Origin: an uncultured bacterium | GTDB lineage: Bacteria; Verrucomicrobiota; Lentisphaeria; Victivallales; UBA1829 | NCBI GenBank assembly: GCA_902762495.1 | Contig: CACWOL010000046.1 | Location: 1-32,033, forward strand | Length of the DNA stretch: 32,033 nt | Direction of reading: 5' to 3' | Shown: piece after piece, positions 16,046-24,244 of the stretch | Layout of the letters: every line of letters starts with the position of its first letter | Numbering within the stretch: position 1 is the first letter of the stretch | Made by a program: the position numbers and the translations under genes | The notes under the pieces: generated by a model | Databases searched by the model: none | What the model saw: only the letters and a program-made list of their open reading frames with translations | What the model was told of the DNA's origin: nothing

Positions 16046-17155
16046 ATGAAAATCGTATCGCTCATAACAGATTTGGATCCGGCCGGGGCGGAACGCGTCC
16101 TGACCGATCTCGTGTGCAACCTAATCGCCCGGGGGCACACGTGCGACGTGCTGTCCCTGATGGCGCCGCCGCAGGACGACAGCCTGGTGGACGCGCTTCA
16201 GACGGCCGGGGCGCGCGTGGCGTTTCTGAACGCCACCAAGCTCGACTTCTTCGTGCTGCCGTTCCTGGTGCGTTACGCGCTCCAGCGCCTGGAGCCGGAG
16301 ATCGTACACTCGCACATGATGCACGCCAATCTGCTGGCGCGCTTTGCGCTCGCGGGGAGCGGGATCCCGCTCGTGAATACGATCCATATCGCCGACCGCC
16401 GCCGCACGCAGGGCTTCTACTTCATGCTGGACCGCATGTCGGTCCGCCACGCGACTGTGCTGACTGCTGTTTCCAAGGCCGCCGTGCGGTTCCACTCCGC
16501 TGTCTGCCGGATCCCGCGCAAACGGTTCCGCGTGGTGTACAACGGCTGCGACCCCGTGGAGCCCGCCGCGCCGGAGGAATGCCGCGAATTCCGCAAGTGG
16601 TGCATGATGGAGGACTGCACGAAGGTGATCGGCTCCGTGGGGCGTCTCGACCGACAGAAGGGATACGACCTGCTCTTCGACCGCATGAAGGCGCTGTCCG
16701 ACCGCGTACCTGAGGGGGAACGCTGGGGCGTCGTCATCATCGGCGAAGGCCCGGAGCGCGACGACCTGGAGCGCCGCGTACGGGAAATGAACTTCCCGAA
16801 CCTTACCTTCGCGCTGCCGGGATACCGCGCGGACGCACGCAGCCTGATGGCCGCGTTCGACGTCATGGTGGTGCCCTCCCGCTACGAAGGCTACGGACTC
16901 ACGCTCACCGAGGCCATGACGCTCGGACTCCCCGTCGTCACCTCCACCGCCGACTCCCTGCCCGAACTCTGCGAGCAGTACAAGGACGGCTTCGCGCAAT
17001 GCATCGATTTCAACCACGACCCGGACGGGATCCGGCTGGCAAAGGCGCTGTACGAGGCGGCCAACGCGGGCCGCTCCAAACCTTTCGTGCTGTGTTCCGT
17101 CGCGCACATGGTCGATGAATACGAACAAATCTACAACGAACTGACAGGCAATTAA
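16046..17155 (+). CDS. GT4-family glycosyltransferase
   Basis: 369 residues, retaining GT-B glycosyltransferase of family GT4, which moves a sugar from a nucleotide donor to a lipid or glycan acceptor. The N-terminal domain shows the usual glycine-rich acceptor loop (DLDPAGAERVLTDLV) and HSHMMHANLLAR. The C-terminal donor domain shows GSVGRLDRQKGYDLLF, IIGEGPERDDLE, and the EX7E motif in SRYEGYGLTLTEAM followed by GLPVVTST. The start is the ATG at 16046, beginning MKIVSLITDLD. Upstream in-frame starts would fall inside RNase P RNA and give an implausible N-terminus. It sits directly behind rnpB with no room for its own promoter outside it, and 18 bp before rdgB. The acceptor is unknown. It probably contributes to cell-surface glycan synthesis. 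Confidence 0.88.
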   Translation: MKIVSLITDLDPAGAERVLTDLVCNLIARGHTCDVLSLMAPPQDDSLVDALQTAGARVAFLNATKLDFFVLPFLVRYALQRLEPEIVHSHMMHANLLARFALAGSGIPLVNTIHIADRRRTQGFYFMLDRMSVRHATVLTAVSKAAVRFHSAVCRIPRKRFRVVYNGCDPVEPAAPEECREFRKWCMMEDCTKVIGSVGRLDRQKGYDLLFDRMKALSDRVPEGERWGVVIIGEGPERDDLERRVREMNFPNLTFALPGYRADARSLMAAFDVMVVPSRYEGYGLTLTEAMTLGLPVVTSTADSLPELCEQYKDGFAQCIDFNHDPDGIRLAKALYEAANAGRSKPFVLCSVAHMVDEYEQIYNELTGN

Positions 17156-17173
17156 GACAGGAGACACGCTCCC

Positions 17174-17800
17174 ATGCTTCAGATCCTCGCCGCCACCACC
17201 AATAAGCACAAGATCCAGGAATTCCAGGCCATGCTCAACGCTTCGGCCGATTCCGACCGCGTCTGCATCATCTCCCCCGACACGATCAAGGGCTTCCCGG
17301 AGATCGTCGAAAACGGTACGACATTCGAGGAGAACGCCCGCATCAAGGCAGGTCAGGCGGCGCGCTACGCCGACATGGCCGCGTTCGCGGACGATTCCGG
17401 GCTGGAAGTGCTGGCGCTGGGCGGTGCGCCGGGCATCTACTCCGCCCGATACGCCGGGGAGAACGCCACGTATCCCGAAAAGATGGCGAAACTCCTGGCC
17501 GAGCTGAAAAACTTCGACGACCGCCGCGCCCGCTTCGTCTGCGTCATCGCGCTCGCCTACCGCGGCGACATCGTGGAGACGTTCCGCGGCGAGGTGACTG
17601 GTATGATCGCGCCCGAACCGCGCGGCACGGAGGGATTCGGCTACGACCCGATCTTCATCCCGGACGGCTACGACAGGACGTTCGGCGAGCTCGGCGAAGA
17701 AGTGAAGAGCAAGCTCAGCCATCGCGCCCGCGCGTTCGCGCTCGCCGCAGAGTTCGTGCACCGTGAACTTCAGACCATGGACGATTTCGAATTCGTATGA
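17174..17800 (+). CDS. rdgB: XTP/dITP pyrophosphatase (non-canonical NTPase)
   Basis: RdgB/HAM1 hydrolyses dITP, XTP and ITP to monophosphates, keeping deaminated purines out of DNA and RNA. 208 residues, normal length. Motifs: ATTNKHKIQEF (nucleotide-binding Asn and Lys), TFEENARIKA, FADDSGLEV (metal-binding aspartates), PGIYSARYAG, EGFGYDPIFIP and the closing KSKLSHRARA. The ATG at 17174 is preceded by AGGAGA. It overlaps the next gene by an ATGA. Together with the Nudix domain of the TilS fusion, this is the second nucleotide-pool-sanitising activity in the window. Confidence 0.96.
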   Translation: MLQILAATTNKHKIQEFQAMLNASADSDRVCIISPDTIKGFPEIVENGTTFEENARIKAGQAARYADMAAFADDSGLEVLALGGAPGIYSARYAGENATYPEKMAKLLAELKNFDDRRARFVCVIALAYRGDIVETFRGEVTGMIAPEPRGTEGFGYDPIFIPDGYDRTFGELGEEVKSKLSHRARAFALAAEFVHRELQTMDDFEFV

Positions 17801-18733
17801 GCAATAATCTCCGCACAGCCGTACGGTTCTGCCGCGCCGCGCTCCTGACGGCGGGGCTCTTTCTGCTTCCCGCGCACCTCGAAGCGAAGGACGCCAAGGA
17901 GGTCGAGCTGCGGTTCGACGGGCGCCCGAAGGTCGGCGAGCCGTATGTGATCTCCGTGAACACGCGGCAGGTGCGGACCTACCGGATGAAGCTGGTCGGG
18001 ATCGACAATCCGCCGCGCCGCCGCGAGACGCACGAGATCCACGCGGTCGGCGAGCTCGTCTACCAGTCGCTCGACCCGCTAGTGGTCCAGTTCAAGGTCG
18101 AGATGCTTTCACAGGTCGTCGACGGCGTAAAGACCGACTACGCCCCCCTCGCGGGCATGACCGCCATCGTCCGCTCGTCCGGCGTGAATCTGAGGGACAT
18201 CCCCCTCGGCACGGACGAGGACGCAGCGGAATCCGTGCTGGGCGGCGGTTCCGCTTCAGGTGCTTCCGACACGAAGAAAAAGACAACGAAGGAAATCCGC
18301 GAAATGCTCCCCGGCGCGCGCCGCCTGATCGGGTCCATGTTCGCCGCGCCGCTCGACCGTCCGGGGGAATACCTCGGCAAGTCGCGCAAGGTCAAGCCGG
18401 GCGAGAAGTGGACGGCCTCCGCAAAGCCGATGCTGGAGGCGATCAAGGCCAACGGGCTGGAGCTCGCCGAGGACAAGGTCACGGCGACCGCGACCTATCA
18501 CAACGCCCTGAAAATCCAGGAGCTTCTCGTTCCCCGACGGCGGCGGCGACGCCCCGCTTCAGATCGACCGTTCCGCCACCGAGGTCGTGAACCGCGCGAT
18601 CCCGGAGGGCGTGCCCGGATTCTCCGGGGCCGTATTGGACTGCGTGACGACCGATCAGAGCGAAATCGCCATGGTACGGAAATCCCAGCTGAAGGCAAAG
18701 AAAAAGAACTGGTTCCTCGACCTGTTCGATTGA
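17797..18733 (+). pseudogene. Secreted protein of unknown function, frameshifted near 18490-18523
   Basis: Begins at the ATG overlapping the rdgB stop (ATGA). The signal peptide is MSNNLRTAVRFCRAALLTAG followed by LFLLPAHLEA. The mature part is beta-rich (VELRFDGRPKVGEPYVISVN, VYQSLDPLVVQFKVEML) with a Lys-rich segment and KVKPGEKWTA. After KIQEL near 18525 this frame turns into Arg-rich nonsense that would run on to 18870 across the rex gene. One base forward, a sensible C-terminus begins (SFSFPDGGGDAPLQIDRSAT) and ends ...KKKNWFLDLFD at the TGA 18731-18733. Removing one base between about 18490 and 18523 restores a 311-residue protein. The convergent terminator at 18748 fits that end. This may be a real mutation or a sequencing error. 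No family recognised. Confidence 0.75.
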
Positions 18734-18747
18734 GGACAAAAAAGAAT

Positions 18748-18765
18748 GCCGCAAAACGATGCGGC
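18748..18765. terminator. Bidirectional terminator between convergent genes
   Basis: GCCGC (18748-18752) pairs with GCGGC (18761-18765). On the minus strand it is followed by ATTCTTTTTT, serving rex. On the plus strand the tail TTAGTTCATTT is weaker. Confidence 0.65.
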
Positions 18766-18796
18766 TTAGTTCATTTCAAGAAAACGAAAGGACGTT

Positions 18797-19450
18797 TTAG
18801 TCGTCCTGGCCGGTCTCCGCGCCGTGGCTGCGGCGCTTCATGGAAAGCAGGGCGAATCCGCCCGCGATGACTTCCCTCTGCACGATCACGTCGTGCGGGA
18901 GTTGCAGGCACACGTTCGCGAAATTCCAGATCGCCTTCACGCCGCACTGCACGAGCTCGTCGGCGACCATCTGGGCGGTGGACGACGGCACGCAGATGAT
19001 CCCGATGTCCGGCGGCGCGGGCGTCAGATACTCGCGCATCTTCCGCACGTCCAGCACCTCGTGCGCGTGAATCAGCATCCCGTGCTTGCGGGAGTCAGCG
19101 TCAAACACATACGTGAACCGCAGGCCGTATTCCGCGAATTCCTCGTAACCGAGCAGGGCGCTGCCGAGCGAGCCCGCGCCGACGAGGCACGCCGTGGTGC
19201 GTTCGTCCCAGCCGACGAACCGGCGCAGCGAGGCGATCAGCTCCACCGTCTTGAACCCGACGCCGGGCGTCCCCTGGATGCCGGTCAGCTCGAAGTCCTT
19301 CCGTACGATGATCGGGTCGAGCCCCATATAGTCCGCCAGTTTGGACGTCGACACGAACCGTTCCCCGGCCGCCTGCATGAGCATGAGCTTGTGCAGATAG
19401 GTCGGCATGCGCCGGATGGCGGGCGTGTTCAGGACTTTGTGTTTTCCCAT
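18797..19450 (-). CDS. rex: Redox-sensing transcriptional repressor Rex
   Basis: Rex binds DNA when the NADH/NAD ratio is low and releases it when NADH rises, controlling fermentation and respiration genes. 217 residues, typical length. The N-terminal winged helix contains PAIRRMPTYLHKL and VSTSKLADYMGLDPIIVRKDF. The Rossmann NADH-binding domain contains CLVGAGSLGSALLGY, and the C-terminal swapped helix ends the chain. I chose the ATG at 19450, with CGGAG upstream. A GTG at 19495 is excluded because the -10 element of its promoter (19484-19489) lies downstream of that codon. It is a single gene, convergent with the frameshifted secreted-protein gene. No clear Rex operator was seen in the window. 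Confidence 0.93.
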   Translation of the reverse strand: MGKHKVLNTPAIRRMPTYLHKLMLMQAAGERFVSTSKLADYMGLDPIIVRKDFELTGIQGTPGVGFKTVELIASLRRFVGWDERTTACLVGAGSLGSALLGYEEFAEYGLRFTYVFDADSRKHGMLIHAHEVLDVRKMREYLTPAPPDIGIICVPSSTAQMVADELVQCGVKAIWNFANVCLQLPHDVIVQREVIAGGFALLSMKRRSHGAETGQDD

Positions 19451-19483
19451 GACTGGCTCCGTTCGGGGTGAAAGAATCCTCTT

Positions 19484-19511
19484 ACTATACTCCACTTTCG
19501 CCCGAAATCAA
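19484..19511 (-). promoter_or_regulatory. Sigma70-type promoter for rex
   Basis: On the minus strand TTGATT (19511-19506), 16-base spacer, TATAGT (19489-19484). It decides the rex start at 19450. Confidence 0.7.
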
Positions 19512-19599
19512 GTTTTTCCGCCGTTTTTCCCCGAAAACGCCTGCCGGCAGTTCGTTTTCAGGTCGACGGCAAGCAGCAAAAAGATATCGAGCAAGTATG

Positions 19600-19634
19600 A
19601 AAAAACCGTCCGGGCCGGGAGGGCTCGAACGGTT
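19600..19634 (-). terminator. Intrinsic terminator after rpsD
   Basis: On the minus strand AACCGT (19634-19629) pairs with ACGGTT (19609-19604), with a GC-rich interior, followed by T residues. Confidence 0.75.
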
Positions 19635-19678
19635 GAGAAAACAGAAGAATCTGTTGCGGAACAGATAAACTGTCAGAC

Positions 19679-20290
19679 TTAGCGGGCGTAGTATTCGACC
19701 ACGCGCATGGATTCGACGGAGAACGGGATCGCGTCGATGGTGGGAAGGCTGACGAGCTTGATCTTGAGCTGTTCCTTGTCGACCTCGAAATAGGCCGGGG
19801 CTTCGGCGGTGACGGCCTTGGCGATCTCGGCGATCTTCGGGGACTTTTCGGCGTTGATGGAGATGACCTGGCCGGGCTTCACGATGTAGGAGGCGCGGTC
19901 GACGATCTTGCCGTCAACGAGGATGTGGCGGTGGCTGACGAACTGCTTGGCCGCGAAGATGGTGGGCGCGAAACCGGCGTGGTAGACGATGCTGTCGAGG
20001 CGTGTTTCGATGCGCTGCATCATGATTTCGTTGGTCTTGCCTTCAATGCGCTTGGCGTAGAGGTACGCGGCGCGGAGCTGGCTTTCGGTGAGCGCGTAGT
20101 GGGCTCTGAGTTTCTGCTTTTCGAGCATCATTTCGCCGTAGGCCGTGAGTTTCTTGCGGTGCGCGTTCTTGCCCTGGAGACCGGCGGCGTAGGTGCGGGC
20201 GCGGCCCTTCACGGTGGGGCAGTTCGGCATGTTCCAGATGCAGTAGCCGATGCGGCGGCAGATCTTGTGTTTCGCTTGACCTTGTTTCAT
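19679..20290 (-). CDS. rpsD: 30S ribosomal protein S4
   Basis: S4 nucleates assembly of the 30S 5' domain by binding 16S rRNA. 203 residues, normal length. The central helical part is EMMLEKQKLRAHYALTESQL and the S4 RNA-binding domain is IETRLDSIVYHAGFAPTIFA then AKQFVSHRHILVDGKIVDRA and SYIVKPGQVI. The N-terminus is unusual, with Cys at 11, 17 and 24 (ICRRIGYCIWNMPNCP) plus His8, which may be a zinc site resembling but not matching the known C+ S4 spacing. The ATG at 20290 has AAAGGA eight bases upstream. It stands alone instead of in the alpha operon with rpsM/rpsK/rpoA, with its own promoter and terminator, as is common in some phyla. Confidence 0.96.
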   Translation of the reverse strand: MKQGQAKHKICRRIGYCIWNMPNCPTVKGRARTYAAGLQGKNAHRKKLTAYGEMMLEKQKLRAHYALTESQLRAAYLYAKRIEGKTNEIMMQRIETRLDSIVYHAGFAPTIFAAKQFVSHRHILVDGKIVDRASYIVKPGQVISINAEKSPKIAEIAKAVTAEAPAYFEVDKEQLKIKLVSLPTIDAIPFSVESMRVVEYYAR

Positions 20291-20383
20291 CCCATGTATC
20301 CTTTCATAAAAAGGGTTGATTTTACTGTACGGCTGGCGTCAAGCTCCAGTAAACCGGGGGCCGGCCGCACAAAACGAAAAAAG

Positions 20384-20418
20384 ATTATATAATATACAGC
20401 ATCGTCAGGAAAAATCAA
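20384..20418 (-). promoter_or_regulatory. Sigma70-type promoter for rpsD with near-palindromic -10 region
   Basis: On the minus strand TTGATT (20418-20413), 16-base spacer, TATATT (20396-20391), immediately followed by TATAAT (20389-20384). The plus strand of the same stretch also reads TATAAT (20388-20393), so a divergent -10 is possible, although no good plus-strand -35 is present. Confidence 0.6.
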
Positions 20419-20454
20419 ACCGGAATCGCAAAAAAACAAAGGAGGAAACACTGT

Positions 20455-20547
20455 TTGAGGGGAAAGAAAGCGCTTCGGGCAGACAGGGATAACGGCTTTG
20501 AGCACCTGAAAACGGACGAACAGCTTGAAAACGCACTCCCCTGCTGA
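20455..20547 (+). CDS. Possible 30-residue small protein
   Basis: A TTG codon lies nine bases after a perfect AAAGGAGG ribosome binding site (20438-20445) and opens 30 codons ending TGA at 20545-20547. The peptide is charged and hydrophilic (reads RGKKALRADRDNGFEHL onward). It ends just upstream of the -10 of the channel promoter. The strong ribosome site in otherwise empty sequence is the only evidence. It could equally be chance. No family. Confidence 0.25.
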   Translation: MRGKKALRADRDNGFEHLKTDEQLENALPC

Positions 20548-20553
20548 TATATT
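20525..20553 (+). promoter_or_regulatory. Sigma70-type promoter for the mechanosensitive channel gene
   Basis: TTGAAA (20525-20530), 17-base spacer, TATATT (20548-20553). The leader before 20619 is about 58 bases. Confidence 0.7.
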
Positions 20554-20618
20554 AGAAGACGTCTTCATTCACAGGTCCCGGCGGCCGCCTGACCGCCCAT
20601 CCATAAGGAATTAAAACC

Positions 20619-21953
20619 ATGTTTCCCGAACTGACCGCTTTTATCAAAGAAACGATGTCGATCCATCCCATCCTGGTCAACGTGTGCATCCTGGGCGTGG
20701 CGATCCTGGGCGGACTGCTGGTGAACCTGCTCACGCGGCATGTCGTGCTGTACGGGATGAAGGTGATCTTCCAGAAGCTCCCGATCGACATCCCCGAAGG
20801 GAAACACCTGCTGGTCCAGATCGCGACGCGTCTGGCATACATCGCGCCGATCGCGGTGGTGTATATCCTGCTCGTCATCATGGACATCGAGCATGACTAC
20901 CTGCTGCGGATGCGGAAGATCTGCATGGCGCTCGCGATCATCTGCATCGTGGGGGCGCTGCTGAGTTTCCTGAACCTGCTGGCGCTATGGTACCGGAAAC
21001 AGCCGGATTCGCAGAACCGTTCGATCCGGGGCGTGGTCCAGCTGATCCAGATTTTCATCGTGCTCGGTGCGTTCATCATGGTGGCGTCCATGCTGGTGAA
21101 CAAAAGCCCCGTGATGCTGCTCTCCGGGCTCGGCGCGGTGGCGGCCGTGCTGATCCTGATCTTCCAGGACACGATCCTGGCGCTGGTGTCCGGGATCCAG
21201 CTGAGCACAAACCACATGATCCAGATCGGCGACTGGATCGTGCTGCCGTCGGAGAACGTGGACGGCGTGATCGTGGACATCGCCCTGCACATGGTGAAGG
21301 TGCAGAACTGGGACATGACCATCGTGACCGTGCCGACGCGGAAACTGACCGTGGAAACGTTCATCAACTGGCGCGGAGTCTACGAATCCGGCGGCCGCCG
21401 CATCAAGCGTACGCTGAACATCGACATGCGGAGCGTCCGGTTTCTCGACGACGACGAGATCGCCAGACTGGACGAATTCGTGCTGCTGGACGACTATCTG
21501 AACGAGAAGCAACAGGAGATCGAGGAGTGGAACCGCGCGCTGGCGGAGAAGGGCGCGAAACCGATCAACAGCCGCCGCATCACCAACATCGGGACATTCC
21601 GCATCTATATCGAAAAATATCTGCGTTCGCTGAAGACGGTCAACCAGAATATGACCGTGCTCGTACGGCAGCTTCAGCCGGATTCCACCGGACTGCCGAT
21701 CGAGGTCTACTGCTTCACGAACACGACCGACTGGCTCGAATACGAGAAGATCCAGTCGGACATCTTCGACCATCTGCTGGCGATCCTGCCGACGTTCGGG
21801 CTGAGGGTGTTCCAGCGGAGCAGCGACATTTACCAGGTGGCGGGCAACGAACAGCGGAAGATCGGCGGCGTGTTCCCGCAGGACACCTACATCCCGCCGG
21901 TTTATCCGGGCCTGCACAGATTGCGCGACGGTGCGGACGGCGAAAAAAGCTGA
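20619..21953 (+). CDS. Mechanosensitive ion channel, MscS family (YbdG/MscM type)
   Basis: 444 residues, an inner-membrane channel that opens under membrane tension to release solutes in osmotic downshock. There are about four or five membrane helices in residues 1-185. The pore helix region is LLSGLGAVAAVLILIFQDTI followed by LALVSGIQLS, and the MscS beta domain is MIQIGDWIVLPSENVDGVIV with the hallmark VQNWDMTIVTVPTRKL and FINWRG. The C-terminal part carries an insertion (about 265-310, with a charged helix) and NQNMTVLVRQLQP, which matches the YbdG branch better than small MscS. The ATG at 20619 has AAGGA upstream. It is a monocistronic unit as far as visible, 132 bases before the glycan export genes. 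Confidence 0.9.
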   Translation: MFPELTAFIKETMSIHPILVNVCILGVAILGGLLVNLLTRHVVLYGMKVIFQKLPIDIPEGKHLLVQIATRLAYIAPIAVVYILLVIMDIEHDYLLRMRKICMALAIICIVGALLSFLNLLALWYRKQPDSQNRSIRGVVQLIQIFIVLGAFIMVASMLVNKSPVMLLSGLGAVAAVLILIFQDTILALVSGIQLSTNHMIQIGDWIVLPSENVDGVIVDIALHMVKVQNWDMTIVTVPTRKLTVETFINWRGVYESGGRRIKRTLNIDMRSVRFLDDDEIARLDEFVLLDDYLNEKQQEIEEWNRALAEKGAKPINSRRITNIGTFRIYIEKYLRSLKTVNQNMTVLVRQLQPDSTGLPIEVYCFTNTTDWLEYEKIQSDIFDHLLAILPTFGLRVFQRSSDIYQVAGNEQRKIGGVFPQDTYIPPVYPGLHRLRDGADGEKS

Positions 21954-21971
21954 ACTTCATCTTGAAAAGTC

Positions 21972-22000
21972 TTGAAAAAAAGGAAAAAGCATGGTAGATT
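21972..22000 (+). promoter_or_regulatory. Candidate promoter for the glycan export cluster
   Basis: TTGAAA (21972-21977), 17-base spacer, TAGATT (21995-22000). The leader to 22086 is about 80 bases and contains two T-rich stretches. Confidence 0.5.
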
Positions 22001-22085
22001 ATTTAGAATAGTCCGGCGCATGCTTTTTTGTTTTTTGAGGATGCGCCTGAGCCCGCCCCTCACGAAAAAGCATGATGGAGAAACG

Positions 22086-22916
22086 ATGCTGAACCCCCTG
22101 CGCGACATTCTGGATTTCCGGCGGCTGCCGACGATCACGGTCGCCAACCGGTCTCTGCTGTGGCAGTTCGTGAAACGCAGCGTGTCCGCCCGTTACCGCG
22201 GCTCGATGCTGGGGCTGTTCTGGAGCTTCGCGCAGCCGCTGATGATGCTGTGCGTGTATACGTTCGTCTTCAGCGTAGTGTTCAAGGCCCGCTGGGGCGT
22301 GGACACGGAAGGCGGCCGCGGCGCGTTCGCGATCATCATGTTCTGCGGGCTTGCCCTCTTCAACATCTTCTCCGAGGCAGTTAATTTGAACTGCGGGATC
22401 GTGGTGGGGAATACCAACCTGGTGAAGAAAGTGATCTTCCCGCTGGAGATCCTGCCGCTGTCGCAGACGATCGCGTCGTTCGCGGTCGGCATGGTCTGGT
22501 TCTTCCTTCTGTTCCTCGGCTCGGTATTCATTTTCGGCAAACTGAGCTTCACGATGCTGCTTCTGCCGCTGATCCTGCTTCCGCTGTTCCTGTTCACGCT
22601 GGGCGTGTCGTTTTTCACGTCTTCGCTCGGAGTCTATGTGCGCGACACGCCGCATATCGTTGGCGTGGTGCTTCAAATCCTGTTTTTCGTAACGCCGATC
22701 TTCTATCCGGTTTCGGCAATCCCGGAGCGTTTCCGCTGGCCGATCCTGATGAATCCGCTGACGCTCCTGATCGAGGAGGCGCGGAAGGTGTTCCTGTACG
22801 GGGAGCTGCCGGACTGGCGATTCCTCGGCGCGGCGTTCCTGATCTCGCTGCTGGTGCTTCATCTGGGATTCCTGTGGTTCCACAAGACGAAGAAAGGGTT
22901 CGCCGATGTCCTCTGA
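22086..22916 (+). CDS. ABC-2 type polysaccharide/polyol export permease (Wzm-like)
   Basis: 276 residues, the membrane half of an ABC exporter that flips a finished undecaprenyl-linked glycan across the inner membrane. The cytoplasmic N-terminus has the family element FVKRSVSARYRGSMLGLFWS followed by FAQPLMMLCVYTFVFSVVF. Six membrane helices follow, with the typical GVYVRDTPHIVGVVLQILFF and VTPIFYPVSAIPERFR. I chose the ATG at 22086 (MLNPLRDIL) because GGAG lies five bases upstream. An in-frame GTG or other earlier start would add an atypical basic stretch. It overlaps the ATPase gene by 11 bases. First gene of the cluster. Confidence 0.92.
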   Translation: MLNPLRDILDFRRLPTITVANRSLLWQFVKRSVSARYRGSMLGLFWSFAQPLMMLCVYTFVFSVVFKARWGVDTEGGRGAFAIIMFCGLALFNIFSEAVNLNCGIVVGNTNLVKKVIFPLEILPLSQTIASFAVGMVWFFLLFLGSVFIFGKLSFTMLLLPLILLPLFLFTLGVSFFTSSLGVYVRDTPHIVGVVLQILFFVTPIFYPVSAIPERFRWPILMNPLTLLIEEARKVFLYGELPDWRFLGAAFLISLLVLHLGFLWFHKTKKGFADVL

Positions 22917-24231
22917 CGAAGTGGTCCTGCGCATCCGGCACATCTCGAAGCGGTTCGAGATCTACGAAAAGCCGCGCCACCGCCTGCAGCAAATGCTGTT
23001 CGGGCGGTGGAAGACGTACTACCGCGAATTCCGGGCGCTGTCCGACATCAACCTCGAAGTGAGGAAGGGAGAATGCGTCGGCATCATCGGCCCGAACGGC
23101 GCGGGGAAGTCGACGCTGCTCCAGATCATGACGGGGACGCTTCAGCCGACGGAAGGGACCGTGGAGCGGCACGGCCGGATCGCGGCTCTGCTGGAACTCG
23201 GAAGCGGGTTCAATCCTGAATTTACAGGACGGGAAAACGTGTATATGAACGCGGCGATCCTCGGGCTCACGAAAAAGGAAACGGACGAGAAGTATCAGGA
23301 CATCGTGGATTTCGCGGACATCGGCGAGTTCATCGACCAGCCGGTCAAGACATATTCCTCCGGCATGATCGTGCGGCTGGCGTTCGCCGTGAACGCGTTC
23401 GTGGACCCGGACGTCCTGATCGTGGACGAGGCGCTGGCGGTCGGGGACGCCTTTTTCCAGCAGAAATGCATGCGCTTTATCCGCAAGTTCAAAGAGAACC
23501 ATACCATTTTGTTCGTCAGCCACGATACCGCCGCGGTGGTGAACCTCTGCGACAGGGGCGTCCTGCTGGAAAACGGCCAGGTGAAGATGATCGGCTCCCC
23601 CAAGGAGGTTACCGAGCAGTATTTGAAAGTCCTGTACTCGGACAACCAGGAGGTCGAGGGAAACCAGCACGAACAGCCTCCGCAGGCGGAACAGACGGAA
23701 GGCGAGTATTACGATATGCGAAGGGCCTTCATCAACGGATCCAAATACCGGAACGACATGGAGGTGTTCAAATTCTCGAACCAGTCCTGTTTCGGCGCAG
23801 GCGGCGCGGAGATCGAAAATGTTTACTTTGCCGATGTGAATGGCAAACCGTTGTCATGGATCGTCGGCGGAGAGATCGTGAAGCTCACGATCGCGGTGCG
23901 CGTCCATACGGACATGAGCAGTCCGATCGTAGGATTTACGGTGAAGGACCGTCTCGGACAATGGATCCTGGGGGACAACACGTACATCACCTACCAGAAC
24001 GCTCCGGTCAGGGCTGCCGCGGGGCAGAAGCTTGTGGCGGAGTTCGAGTTCTACATGCCGACGCTCCAGCCGGGGAACTACAGCATCGACTGCGCGGTCG
24101 CCGACGGAACGCAGGAGAATCATGTCCAGCAGCAGTGGCTCCACGACGCGGTGGTCTTTGTTTCCCACTCCTCCTATACTTTTTCACTTTTCGGCGCGGT
24201 CATGAAAAAGATCGATCTGCGGATACAATGA
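22906..24231 (+). CDS. ABC exporter ATPase with C-terminal glycan-binding domain (Wzt-like)
   Basis: 441 residues. Residues 1-245 are the nucleotide-binding domain: Walker A GPNGAGKST, signature YSSGMIVRL, Walker B VLIVDEAL and the switch His in LFVSHD. Residues about 285-441 form a beta-sandwich like the Wzt C-terminal domain, which in O9a/O8 systems binds the capped non-reducing end of the glycan before export (IGFTVKD-type strand VGFTVKDRLGQWILGDNT). A Gln/Glu-rich linker (NQEVEGNQHEQPPQAEQTEG) separates them. The presence of this domain implies an exporter that recognises a terminal cap, which fits the methyltransferase domain of the next gene. It overlaps wzm by 11 bases and lies 13 bp before the multidomain enzyme. 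Confidence 0.93.
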   Translation: MSSDEVVLRIRHISKRFEIYEKPRHRLQQMLFGRWKTYYREFRALSDINLEVRKGECVGIIGPNGAGKSTLLQIMTGTLQPTEGTVERHGRIAALLELGSGFNPEFTGRENVYMNAAILGLTKKETDEKYQDIVDFADIGEFIDQPVKTYSSGMIVRLAFAVNAFVDPDVLIVDEALAVGDAFFQQKCMRFIRKFKENHTILFVSHDTAAVVNLCDRGVLLENGQVKMIGSPKEVTEQYLKVLYSDNQEVEGNQHEQPPQAEQTEGEYYDMRRAFINGSKYRNDMEVFKFSNQSCFGAGGAEIENVYFADVNGKPLSWIVGGEIVKLTIAVRVHTDMSSPIVGFTVKDRLGQWILGDNTYITYQNAPVRAAAGQKLVAEFEFYMPTLQPGNYSIDCAVADGTQENHVQQQWLHDAVVFVSHSSYTFSLFGAVMKKIDLRIQ

Positions 24232-24244
24232 GGCGAGGTTTTGC

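Noticed and set aside
16121..17761. 546-codon open frame on the minus strand
   Set aside because: Mirror of the GT4 transferase and rdgB, which carry all family motifs.
18534..18870. Arg-rich C-terminus of the secreted protein after rdgB
   Set aside because: Out-of-frame sequence: a coherent C-terminus exists one base away and ends before the terminator at 18748, whereas this reading overlaps rex.
20287..20295. Two-codon upstream frame (ATG GGA TGA) overlapping the rpsD start
   Set aside because: The ribosome site is correctly spaced for rpsD and too close for the upstream ATG, so it is probably accidental.
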